This document shows, piece by piece, positions 46,119-54,389 of a stretch of DNA of 62,037 bases. This DNA comes from Bacteroidota bacterium (GTDB lineage: Bacteria; Bacteroidota; Ignavibacteria; OLB7). The position numbers were made by a program, and so were the translations under genes. The notes beneath the pieces were generated by a model. It was not told the DNA's origin. It saw only the letters and a list, made by a program, of their open reading frames with translations, and ran no database searches. Numbering within the stretch: the first letter of the stretch is position 1; each line of letters starts with the position of its first letter. The DNA is taken from the NCBI GenBank assembly GCA_018266795.1, contig JAFDZV010000022.1, forward strand, positions 1 through 62,037. Direction: 5' to 3'.

Positions 46119-47054
46119 ATGACCGCCGAGAGCACTGTTCTCTTCAATCTTGCGAAGCGTGTTGCGCTGGCGCATGCAGAGCATCCCCTGGCTCGCGCCG
46201 CCATGGTATCCGGTTCGGTTGCCAAGGGCATCGCGGACCATTATTCGGATATCGACATGTCCATGTACTATCGCGACGGGCTGCCGGAGGAGGAGTGGCT
46301 TGCAGGCGTTCGCACCAGGCTGGGCGCGGCAGAGCGGAAGTGGCTGGTGGAGAATCGGGAGGAGGGATCGGTGATGGAAGCCTATCTGCTGAACGGTGTC
46401 GAGGTGCAGATCGTCCACACCACCATCGCTGCCTGGAACGATGCGCTGGACACGGTGCTGGTGAAGCTGGATGTGGAATCGCCGTTGCAGAAGGCGCTGG
46501 AGGGAACGCTTGCATGTGTGCCGCTGTTCGGCGCCGAGTATATCGAGGAGTGGAAGGCTCGGGCCGGCGCGTATCCGGATGCGCTTGCCGAGGCCATGGT
46601 ACGCAGGTACATGAACTTCTTCCCTCTGTGGGGCCTGCTCGGGCAGTTTTCAACACGCGATGCCACCGTATGGTACTACCAGATTCTTGCAGAAAGTGCG
46701 CAGAACATCATCGGCGTGCTTGCAGGACTGAACCATCTCTACTTCACCACATTTCAATTCAAACGCATGGGACGTCTGATCCGGGAGATGGCGATTGCGC
46801 CCGCCGACCTTGCCAACCGTCTGGAACGGCTGTTCCGAACCCCGATGCCGGACGCGCTCTGCGACGTGGAGGCGCTTGTGGCCGAGACATTGGCGCTCGT
46901 GTGCGAGCATATGCCGCAGGTCGACACGGCCGCCGCGTCCAAACGGATCGGCTGGCGCCAGGAGGCATGGGGGCCGGTGGAGCATGAGCCGATGCCCGAG
47001 GGCCGTACAGCTCCGCCGCCGTACCACCCGCATGACGCCGGGGCTCACTGTTGA
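46119..47054 (+). CDS. Nucleotidyltransferase-fold protein
   Basis: A 311-aa soluble protein. Residues 30-50 have VSGSVAKGIADHYSDIDMSM, the Gly-Ser then Asp-x-Asp signature of the pol-beta nucleotidyltransferase superfamily (D44 and D46 as metal ligands). The rest is helical (RRYMNFFPLWGLLGQF, WYYQILAESAQNIIGVLAG) and resembles substrate-binding parts of antibiotic- or small-molecule-modifying nucleotidyltransferases. It could adenylylate a small molecule or protein; the substrate cannot be told. CAGGAG upstream suits the ATG at 46119 (spacing six) better than the one at 46116. The 266 bp after it hold no gene. Confidence 0.75.
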   Translation: MTAESTVLFNLAKRVALAHAEHPLARAAMVSGSVAKGIADHYSDIDMSMYYRDGLPEEEWLAGVRTRLGAAERKWLVENREEGSVMEAYLLNGVEVQIVHTTIAAWNDALDTVLVKLDVESPLQKALEGTLACVPLFGAEYIEEWKARAGAYPDALAEAMVRRYMNFFPLWGLLGQFSTRDATVWYYQILAESAQNIIGVLAGLNHLYFTTFQFKRMGRLIREMAIAPADLANRLERLFRTPMPDALCDVEALVAETLALVCEHMPQVDTAAASKRIGWRQEAWGPVEHEPMPEGRTAPPPYHPHDAGAHC

Positions 47055-47320
47055 GAAATCTGAAGCGCCCGGCCCCACATCGATGGCTGCATCGGATGCG
47101 AACGAACGTGGCTCTCCGGATATTATCGCACGATCTTCCTGGAGGAAGAGGCCCGAGTAACACAACGGCCCAACGTGCTGCCGGGCGAGTACCGGATTAC
47201 GTTCCGGCAGGTACGCGGGCCCAGCCCGATAATTGTCCTGCGAGCTGGTCACGAGCGGGCTTCAACAGAATTGTCGGACAGAGCCGGAGCGAACGATGCC
47301 CCGTGCGAGGAGGCGCATCA

Positions 47321-48436
47321 TCATGTACCGGCATGGGGAGTTGCCCGTTGGCGGTCGGTGTGCGGCATACCGGTTGCTGTCGACGTATGTCGATATCGAA
47401 TTCCGAATAGCGGGAAGAGAATGGTATGAAGGGATAGAATCAGCACGATCGGGAACAACTCGTAGAGATCGCGCAGCTCCGTGATGATGCCGCCCCAGCA
47501 CAGAAGTAGAAACATCGGGACGATGAGGAGTGCAGCCACCTTCAGATCCCGATGTTTATGCCGCCAGTCGTGCAGCAGAAGCCATGCGAATGCCGCAATC
47601 ACGAGAAGTGCGCCGATGCCATATCCCCGGAGCAGGATATCCACGTTCGCGAAGAGATGAAAATCCATCGTGTTCCCCGGGTTTCCCGCGAACGCGGCGG
47701 CGATCGCGAATTTGATCGCAAGGAATATGGCCCCCTGGGCCGCGATGTGCAGAAGCACGGCGCGGGACCGGAGCATGCGGTGGTTGAGCAGGATGAACAG
47801 GAGCGGAAGCAGCACCATCGTCTCCTTGTTCAACAGCCCGATCGCGAGCACCGGATAGTAGAGCACCCATCTGTGTTGAAGCAGCGCAACCATGCCCAGC
47901 GTGAAGAGGAAAAGGGCGGGGAAGTCGTAGATGTAGTGGGGCCCGGTAGGAAAGATGGGAGGGAGCAGAAGAAGCGCCGCGAGTGGCACCGCGTTCGTAA
48001 TCCATCGATCGGTCTCGTAGAACGTTGTCCAGAGCGTGCGCACCGTGAATGTGAAGGCAAGCAGACTTGCGAAGGCGAGTCCCAGCGCGATCAGATATTC
48101 CGTAAGGAACCTTCCCTCCCAATGCAGCCGCTGCATCTCCTCCCTGACCTTCGGCACCCTCTGTGCCCGTGCGCTCAGGGAGTCGGCCGCGGCGTCAGGT
48201 ATCGTTCCGCGAACGGTGCGCGTGATGACCGGGATCAGCACACGCTGAACGTACGGTCTGTCGGCGCGGCCGTAGATGATGTCGGATATCCTCGACTGCG
48301 GGTCGGCGTTGAATGCATCCGGCTTCGTATCGGCGCTCCATACCCAGATGCCGAACACGTACGCCGAGAGGAGGATATAGAGCACCGCCGCGATTCGGTT
48401 GCCGGTAAGGATGCGTGCAGCGAAGGATGGGCTCAT
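47321..48436 (-). CDS. Polytopic membrane protein, GT-C glycosyltransferase-like
   Basis: A 371-aa protein with about eight or nine membrane helices (AAVLYILLSAYVFGIWVW, LIALGLAFASLLAFTF, AVPLAALLLLPPIFPTG, FLAIKFAIAAAFAG, LLVIAAFAWLLLHDW, LLIVPMFLLLCWGG). A large extracytoplasmic-type loop after helix 1 has the charged stretch RADRPYVQRVLIPVITR. GLLNKETMVLLPLLF between helices is the [N]KE motif seen in several GT-C and mannosyltransferase-like proteins. It may transfer sugars from a lipid carrier, but no catalytic Asp motif is certain. Its start codon lies eight bases from a 67-bp inverted-repeat element that fills its leader. Confidence 0.6.
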   Translation of the reverse strand: MSPSFAARILTGNRIAAVLYILLSAYVFGIWVWSADTKPDAFNADPQSRISDIIYGRADRPYVQRVLIPVITRTVRGTIPDAAADSLSARAQRVPKVREEMQRLHWEGRFLTEYLIALGLAFASLLAFTFTVRTLWTTFYETDRWITNAVPLAALLLLPPIFPTGPHYIYDFPALFLFTLGMVALLQHRWVLYYPVLAIGLLNKETMVLLPLLFILLNHRMLRSRAVLLHIAAQGAIFLAIKFAIAAAFAGNPGNTMDFHLFANVDILLRGYGIGALLVIAAFAWLLLHDWRHKHRDLKVAALLIVPMFLLLCWGGIITELRDLYELFPIVLILSLHTILFPLFGIRYRHTSTATGMPHTDRQRATPHAGT

Positions 48437-48443
48437 GGATAAC

Positions 48444-48510
48444 AGTTCCTATCAACAACCGGGATGCGCTTCAGAGCCTGCAGGCCTTGCAGCGACTATA
48501 GATAGGAACT
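48444..48510. repeat. 67-bp inverted-repeat element in the leader of the membrane-protein gene
   Basis: Ends are a perfect 10-bp inverted repeat, AGTTCCTATC (48444-48453) and GATAGGAACT (48501-48510). The inside contains a perfect palindrome GCCTGCAGGC (48476-48485). The right half CTTGCAGCGACTATAGATAG continuing GAACTCTA is identical to 59104-59131. It could be a miniature transposable element or a leader RNA structure. The rest of the 48437-48802 gap holds no gene. Confidence 0.6.
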
Positions 48511-48733
48511 CTACCGCCGATGCATGAAACGTGGGACGGCCTTTCCCGAACGGTCTGGCGTGGGCGCCATTGCAGCGCTCCGGGGCGTGGCACTCGCCCG
48601 CCGTATGCGGATCGTGCCGGGAATTCGGTTCAACCTGGAAGATAGCAAGCCCGATGTTGTCCGGATGCGACGGGTTTGCGGAGTGCCGATCGCGGGGTAT
48701 GGATTTCCGTTACGGCTACGGAGATGCGCCGGA

Positions 48734-48765
48734 GCGCGGACGTACTCCACCGTGCACGTCCGCGC
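48734..48765 (-). terminator. Hairpin after the third Cys-rich gene
   Basis: GCGCGGACGT (48734-48743) pairs perfectly with ACGTCCGCGC (48756-48765), 12-nt loop, 38 bp past the stop of the minus-strand Cys-rich gene. No U-run follows; it is a terminator-like hairpin of the type found after other genes here. Confidence 0.5.
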
Positions 48766-48802
48766 GGGGTGATTGCAAGACACGGGGATCATTCGCCGTA
48801 CA

Positions 48803-49207
48803 TCATGGGCAGATGGAGAGGTGAATGATGATGCAGCCGTTCGCGTCGTAGGAGCAATGAACGAAGACGCAGACTCCGCAGGCCAGCGTGATGTTGCCTG
48901 GAGATCCCGGCGTCACCGTTGTTCCATTGATGGTAATGGCATCAAGCGTTGCCGGCGTGGTAGGAGGGCATCCGGTGATCTGAAATCCGTTCTGCCCCGT
49001 TCCGGGTATGCTGTTCGTCTGTCCAGCACCGGCCCAGACGGTCTTGACGTTGAATGGGAAGCAGTTGGCCGGGATGCTGTTGTTTGCTGCTATGACGAAG
49101 CCGCAACAGACGTTGTTTATCGATTGGGCGCTCGCCGCAGGCACAATGGCCAGTGCAAGCAATGTGGCAAGTGCTGCCACCATCGGGTAAAGCATTCGTT
49201 TGTTCAT
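48803..49207 (-). CDS. Small cysteine-rich secreted protein, family member 3
   Basis: A 134-aa protein beginning MNKRMLYPMVAALATLLALA, with a signal peptide cut near ASAQ. The mature start NNVCCGFVIAANNSIPANCF followed by PFNVKTVWAGAG repeats the motif of the genes at 2977-3333 and 9424-9840; later ITGCPP, ACGVCVFVHC and NGCIIIHLSIC. The three copies are scattered over 46 kb, each as a single gene followed by a hairpin and with convergent or unrelated neighbours, so the family spreads or persists as single units. Likely exported and disulfide-bonded; function unknown. Confidence 0.75.
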   Translation of the reverse strand: MNKRMLYPMVAALATLLALAIVPAASAQSINNVCCGFVIAANNSIPANCFPFNVKTVWAGAGQTNSIPGTGQNGFQITGCPPTTPATLDAITINGTTVTPGSPGNITLACGVCVFVHCSYDANGCIIIHLSICP

Positions 49208-49386
49208 AATGCCGACTCTATACTAATGGGTTGAGGTCAACGGAGGAGGTGGATGCAGTGAAGATCGGCTTCGGATGCATACCGTGCAAGGGACAATAGA
49301 CGGCGCCGCGATACCGTACCGCGCCGTTGCTCTTCTGCAGGATGCCGTTGCTCCGTGATGCAGCCGGCGTACATCCGGTTCCGGCA

Positions 49387-49415
49387 GCAACGGGGGCGCC
49401 GTCCGCCCCCGTTGC
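49387..49415 (-). terminator. Perfect 12-bp hairpin after the amidase gene
   Basis: GCAACGGGGGCG (49387-49398) pairs with CGCCCCCGTTGC (49404-49415) over a 5-nt loop, 15 bp past the stop of the minus-strand amidase gene. No strong U-run is seen. Confidence 0.6.
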
Positions 49416-49429
49416 CGTTGGTTCGCAGT

Positions 49430-50461
49430 TCAGGTTGTCGGGAACTGATTGGTAATGTCGTTGAACCAAGCAGCCTGCACGATCGGTATACAGGTCCGCT
49501 TCGAAGCCGAAAAATCCAGCTCCGCAAGATTGATTCGTTGCAGCGTTGGATTGAACGGCGTCGCCACGTAGTAAATCCTGTTTACATGATCGCGCACCAC
49601 ATTCCACTGCGTGAAGTCCGCCATGATTTCCTCGTCCTGCTCATTGACGCTGGCAATGGTTCCGTACGGAACCGTGACGGTCTGCGTCAACTGGGAGGCG
49701 AGGCCGATTGCCTCCTGTGTGTCGGCTGGTGGAAAAATCGTATCGAGCATGCAGGTGATGCGGACAAATCGGGATGGCGGTGTGGCGTCGCCCGGCAGGC
49801 CGAGCATGCCGCTGCCGTTGATCTCCTGTCCCCAGTGCTCCTGCGGGGAATTGTACACGCTCAGGTTCTCGTAATTGAGCAGGTTCAACAGATGCCATGA
49901 ATATTCCGGAGCGTTCGTCATCACGCCGTTGTCGCATGGGGTTACCTCCATTGCACCATCCAGAAATTCCACCACCACACTGTCGCCATTGGCGTCGCAC
50001 ACAATCAGATGCAGCGGCGGGTAGTCCACGTCGCGAAGGAACGGGAAGTCGATCACGTTGACCGATCGGAGCAGCGTCACCGCATCGCCAACATCGGCAG
50101 CCATCCCCAGGACCAGCGATATCAGGTCCGCCATGTAGAGATTCGGCGTGGTCTGCGAGGGTGAGGAATAGATCGTGCCTGGAAGCCAGAGAAGCGCGGC
50201 GGATACTCCCTTCTCGTTCAGGCCATCGGTGTAGTACGGCGCATCGATGTGGAGCTCGCCGATGGAAATCATGGCCGTCATGGCAACGAACCCGTACGTG
50301 TTCGTCCAGCGATAGGCGTGATCCGGCGGAATCAACGGGAACGATTCGCCGCGCGGAATCATGCAGAGCACGCAATCCATCGGTTGGCCGAAATCCATGG
50401 TGCGGGCGGTGACTACGAACTGCTTTTCTTCATCGAGCGGGATCATGAAATTCGTACACAT
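49430..50461 (-). CDS. Choloylglycine hydrolase / penicillin V acylase family amidase
   Basis: A 343-aa Ntn-hydrolase of the linear-amide C-N hydrolase family. The start at 50461 puts the catalytic cysteine at position 2 (MCTNF), which must be exposed by Met removal; an AAAGGAAG lies just upstream. Other family residues fit: R20 and D23 (TARTMDF), N82 (DGLNEKGVSAALLW), N183 (VMTNAPEYSWHLLN) and R231 (SRFVRI), matching R18, D21, N82, N175 and R228 of bile salt hydrolases. The frame extends upstream to 50758 but that part is not protein-like. It cleaves an amide such as an N-acyl homoserine lactone, penicillin V or conjugated bile acid; the sequence alone does not decide which. No signal peptide, so cytoplasmic. 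Confidence 0.88.
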   Translation of the reverse strand: MCTNFMIPLDEEKQFVVTARTMDFGQPMDCVLCMIPRGESFPLIPPDHAYRWTNTYGFVAMTAMISIGELHIDAPYYTDGLNEKGVSAALLWLPGTIYSSPSQTTPNLYMADLISLVLGMAADVGDAVTLLRSVNVIDFPFLRDVDYPPLHLIVCDANGDSVVVEFLDGAMEVTPCDNGVMTNAPEYSWHLLNLLNYENLSVYNSPQEHWGQEINGSGMLGLPGDATPPSRFVRITCMLDTIFPPADTQEAIGLASQLTQTVTVPYGTIASVNEQDEEIMADFTQWNVVRDHVNRIYYVATPFNPTLQRINLAELDFSASKRTCIPIVQAAWFNDITNQFPTT

Positions 50462-50889
50462 TCGGTGGCTTCCTTTGTTGTTGGATGAATGCGAAAATCC
50501 GTGCAGCACGCACGGCTCCCCTGCCGCACAACGGACAGGTATGCGGCCAGGGAAATATCCTGGGGAATAAAATGCGGGGAGGGGGGATCGATCGTCGGCA
50601 AACATACTACATCCACGACATGTTTCGCCATTGTTAATCCCCAATAGTTCCGGAGCGTCGGCATTGAAGCCGCCTCGGGAGGCATGTGCGAACGCATAGT
50701 TCATTGCCGCCGCTCGTTCGCTTACGAATCGGAAGGTGAGCTTCTTCAACTGGTTCAAGCATCACCCGCGGTAATCCCGGGAAGCATATATTGCCGCCGT
50801 CATGGAACGCACCGGCGCATTCGCATGCACCGGACAACTTTGCAGCGCGCCATCCGTGCCAGTGGCCAACCACCTATCCCGGAATCGTC
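50462..50889. other. Divergent promoter region of amidase and STAND genes
   Basis: These 428 bp separate two divergent genes. Frames continue from both genes into it but the composition there is not protein-like. No repeat or clear operator is seen. Confidence 0.45.
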
Positions 50890-53664
50890 ATGGGGCATGA
50901 GCTTTCGTTTACGGGCAACAACTACGGGCAGATCGTCAACGGCGACAACAACACCGTTACGCTGACCGTTCATGGCGACTACATCGTCAACAACCAGCGT
51001 TCCGACAGGCCGCGCCCGCTCCCCACTCCCGTCTATATTCGCCCGAAGTCGTTTCCCGATCTTCTGGACCGGGTGGCCGAACGCGAGGAGGCTCTTACGT
51101 CGGTAGCCCGGAACATGACCGTTGAATTGTGCGGAGCGCCGGGCCTGGGAAAGACCGCGATGCTGCGGTACATCTCCAACGTCTGCACCGGCGACTACTG
51201 CGCCGACGGCGTTGTCTACATCGACGGTCGGGGCAGGCCGCCTGCCGACATCCTTCAATTCGTGTTCGACGCCTTTCACGAATACGAGGTGCCGTACAAA
51301 CCCACCGACGCGGAGCTTGCGCGCGCGCTGGGAAACAAGCGCGCGCTGATCGTGGTGGACGACCTTCAAACCACCGACGACGACTTCCGGTTGCTTGCCA
51401 ACAAGCTTTCGAGCGCCGCGTTCCTCGTTGCATCCGAGGCCGGATGCCTGGTGCAGGAGGTGGACAACGTGGATCTGCACGGTCTGCCGTTCGACGATGC
51501 AGTGACGTTGCTGGAACGCGAACTTCGGCATCCGCTGGCACCGGAGGAGCGTGCGCCGGCGCGCACTGTATGGGAATCGTGCAAGGGAAATCCGGCGGCG
51601 CTGGTTGTGCTGGCGGGCGAGGTGCGCCGTGCCTCCGGAACGCTGCAGGATGCCGCCGTGCATCTCGCCGGCGGGAGTGGCGGGGCGTCGGATCCCGACG
51701 CATTACTCGGCGCCTGCTCGGATGATGAACGGCGTGTCCTCACGGTGCTTGCGTTCTTCGGCGGCGCGGCCGTTGCAGAGAAACACGTTGCGGAGCTCGC
51801 GGGCAGCCATGCACAGCCGGGTGTGGACGCGATATCTGCGTCGTCCGTTCAGTCCGCGTTGAAGACGCTCGCTGAACGCCATCTGGTAGAGCAGAAGGAT
51901 GATGGGTGGGCCATCGTAGCGCATCTCGTGGAACCGTTTCGCGGACGGCTGAATCATTCGGAAGCCGGCGAGCGCGCCCTTGGATACTTTGCGCGTTACG
52001 TCGCGGCTCAATGGCCGGAGTCCGCCGCAGCCCTTACCGACGGTCCGCCTGCCCAGACTCCCGCCGCCGCGACGGGGAAGGGATGGAATCCGCTCTCTCT
52101 GCTACCGGATTCGGCTGCGATTCTTCGCACGCTGGAGTTCGGCGTCGAATCGGGGCGCTGGAAGGAAGCGTCGGCGATCGCGCCGGCAATCGAAGCGGCG
52201 CTCACACTCGCCGGACGCTGGGAGGCTCGTGCTGCGGTGATCGACAGCGCCCTCGGCGCAGCGGGCAACGATCAAAACCAGGCAGTCCGGGCATGGGCCT
52301 TGCACCAGCAGGGATCGCTCGCGCTCTGCATGGGCAATCGGGAGCTTGCACAGCGCTCGCTGGGGATGGCGCTCGATATTCGAAGGAGCATCGGCGACAG
52401 CCGCGGCGCAGAGGTTACCACGCACAACCTGGAGCGCCTGGGCCCGGCCCCCGGCAACACCGGAAGATCGCCGCGCCGTCTGTTGCAGGCCGCAGGCGTG
52501 CTCGCCGTTGCCTTGTTTGCCTATCTCCTGTGGCCTTCGTCGCCGATACCAGCGCCGTTCGCCCTGGAGGCTGCATGGATGCCCGATACGTCGGGCGTTC
52601 ACCTCTCCTGGAGCGATCGCTCGGAACATCGTGCGGGCGTTCATCTGGAGCGCCGCGCGCCCGGCGGATCGTTCACCGTGATCGCAACGCTCGATGCCGG
52701 AATTACTGCGTATGCCGATGTAGGCGTTCGTCCGGGCGGGACATATATCTACCGGGCACAGGCCTTCATCGGCGAGCGAACATCGGACTACTCCAATCTC
52801 GATACCATCTCCATCCCTGCGGGGCACGTACCTGCTCCATCAGCAGCGGATACCGTGCATCGCGATTCAACACGCAGCAATTCGACGCACCATGATTCGC
52901 TGCCAACGTCGCCACCGGCTCCGCCCACTCTTACCGCGATAATTCCGGACTCGACACGTGCAGTGGGAGGGAGTACGGTTGGCGCATCGATCGTGCTGAG
53001 CGCTCCCGTGCAGACCGATGCCGGCATCATGCTTTCGGCCGAGCCGGGTGGAAGTGTCGACGTGCAGCCGTCCGTTGTGGTTCTCCATGGCCAGGCCTCC
53101 ACGCGCATCGCTCTACGCACCAGACCTGTGGAGCGCCGCATCGATGCGGTGATCTCGGCCACATTCAACGGCGCATCGCGTCGCGTGATGGTTGTGCTCT
53201 ATCCGCCGGCGCTCCCGCCGCGCCTGATCCGGATCTCTACCAGCCTCACCAGGATTCCGCTCGGCACGCAGACCTCGTTTGCCGGCGTGGTGAGTCTTGA
53301 TAGGCCCGCGCTTGCCGGAGGAATGCGCATCGATCTGGCGAGCACCAATCCAAGGTATGTGCAGCTGAGCCCCGCCAGCGTGAATGTGCCGGCCGGAAGC
53401 ACTACCGCAGGATTCAAGGTTGCGGTGATGCCGGCTCCTGCGCCGGAGCTTACACGCATGATGGTTGCACGGGCGCCGAAGGTTGTGCTCACCGCCACCG
53501 ATCAGGCCGCGCATACGGTGGTGACCGATACCCTCACCTTCATTCCTCCGCAGCCACCGAAGCCGGTGTCGGACTGCACTGCGGTGAGCCATCGAAACCC
53601 GATTGTTCTGAAGCCGCACGTGACCATCAGGAAGCCTTCGGATCAGCCTCCGCCACCGAGGTAG
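50890..53664 (+). CDS. STAND/NB-ARC-like NTPase with N-terminal amyloid-like motif, TM helix and FN3/Ig-like C-terminus
   Basis: A 924-aa protein. Residues 5-27 hold the motif FTGNNYGQIVNGDNNTVTL, repeated in the next gene. The NTPase has a P-loop at 82-89 (GAPGLGKT), Walker B at 152-158 (ALIVVDD) and a GLPLAL-like CKGNPAALVVLAG (231-243); a winged helix follows (DDERRVLTVLAFFGG, LKTLAERHLVEQKDDGWAIV), then TPR-like helices (RAWALHQQGSLALCMGNREL). A single membrane helix (about 531-548, LLQAAGVLAVALFAYLLW) precedes a fibronectin type III domain (556-642), a Ser/Thr/Pro linker and two Ig-like repeats. STAND proteins oligomerise on ligand binding; here the C-terminus may sense outside the cytoplasm. 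The upstream start at 50791 is rejected because the added residues are not protein-like. Confidence 0.85.
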   Translation: MGHELSFTGNNYGQIVNGDNNTVTLTVHGDYIVNNQRSDRPRPLPTPVYIRPKSFPDLLDRVAEREEALTSVARNMTVELCGAPGLGKTAMLRYISNVCTGDYCADGVVYIDGRGRPPADILQFVFDAFHEYEVPYKPTDAELARALGNKRALIVVDDLQTTDDDFRLLANKLSSAAFLVASEAGCLVQEVDNVDLHGLPFDDAVTLLERELRHPLAPEERAPARTVWESCKGNPAALVVLAGEVRRASGTLQDAAVHLAGGSGGASDPDALLGACSDDERRVLTVLAFFGGAAVAEKHVAELAGSHAQPGVDAISASSVQSALKTLAERHLVEQKDDGWAIVAHLVEPFRGRLNHSEAGERALGYFARYVAAQWPESAAALTDGPPAQTPAAATGKGWNPLSLLPDSAAILRTLEFGVESGRWKEASAIAPAIEAALTLAGRWEARAAVIDSALGAAGNDQNQAVRAWALHQQGSLALCMGNRELAQRSLGMALDIRRSIGDSRGAEVTTHNLERLGPAPGNTGRSPRRLLQAAGVLAVALFAYLLWPSSPIPAPFALEAAWMPDTSGVHLSWSDRSEHRAGVHLERRAPGGSFTVIATLDAGITAYADVGVRPGGTYIYRAQAFIGERTSDYSNLDTISIPAGHVPAPSAADTVHRDSTRSNSTHHDSLPTSPPAPPTLTAIIPDSTRAVGGSTVGASIVLSAPVQTDAGIMLSAEPGGSVDVQPSVVVLHGQASTRIALRTRPVERRIDAVISATFNGASRRVMVVLYPPALPPRLIRISTSLTRIPLGTQTSFAGVVSLDRPALAGGMRIDLASTNPRYVQLSPASVNVPAGSTTAGFKVAVMPAPAPELTRMMVARAPKVVLTATDQAAHTVVTDTLTFIPPQPPKPVSDCTAVSHRNPIVLKPHVTIRKPSDQPPPPR

Positions 53665-53814
53665 GGCGAGGCCGCATCGTTGCAGGCCGCTCTGCTGCGT
53701 CCGCCCGGCGACGGATCCAAATGCGTTATTGGATTCGGCAGACCCTGGCTTCCGGATCTACTGACTACCGAAAAATTCCCCTATGTTCCGGAAACAAATC
53801 AGTCGGAGGTTCAT

Positions 53815-54228
53815 ATGAGCGACCAGGCACCCACCGGTGGGCACCAGATCAATATCACCGGAAATACTTCCGGACAGATAGTGACCGGGAATCAGAACAT
53901 CGTGACGATGAACGTCAACGCCGAGCAGGCGGGAATTACCGAAGACGATCGCGATGCGATGCGTGCACTTCTTGATGAGCTGCGCGCAGCCGTGCGAACC
54001 GATGTTCCGGAGCCGGAAAAGGAGGCTGCGCAACAGGAGGTCAGGGCGCTGGCGAAGGAAGTGGAGGCCGATGAACCGGATGCCGGACGAATCAAGCGGG
54101 CAATCGAGTGGATCGGCGACAAGCTTCCGGTAGTGGCGGAATGGGCGGGGAAGGCAATTCTCAGCCCGTTCGTGGTGAAGGTCATGGACGCGGCCGGCAC
54201 GGCCATTACCAGGGCCATCGGCGGATGA
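53815..54228 (+). CDS. Small putative effector sharing the STAND protein's N-terminal motif
   Basis: A 137-aa protein. Residues 12-34 (INITGNTSGQIVTGNQNIVT and three more) match residues 5-27 of the STAND protein at 12 of 23 positions, with different codons at 9 of those 12. Residues 38-93 are charged helices (DRDAMRALLDELRAAVR, EAAQQEVRALAKEVEADEPD). The end is amphipathic to hydrophobic (IEWIGDKLPVVAEWAGKAIL, then SPFVVKVMDAAGTAITRAIG) and could associate with membranes. CGGAGG lies four bases before the ATG. In known bacterial NLR/effector pairs, such a shared motif lets the activated NTPase template amyloid assembly of the effector; the cell-killing role here is inference. Confidence 0.7.
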   Translation: MSDQAPTGGHQINITGNTSGQIVTGNQNIVTMNVNAEQAGITEDDRDAMRALLDELRAAVRTDVPEPEKEAAQQEVRALAKEVEADEPDAGRIKRAIEWIGDKLPVVAEWAGKAILSPFVVKVMDAAGTAITRAIGG

Positions 54229-54389
54229 CCGGCTGGCGGCTACAGGGAGCGAGCCCGCTGAGCGTTACCCATGCATCGTGGGTGAAACTCGCGACCGGCC
54301 GGGGTGTTTGTTGTGCCTGAGCATTATTCCGCTCGATCTCACACGGCACGTGAGATCGGGATTTCGCGTATACACAATACCCGACATTC

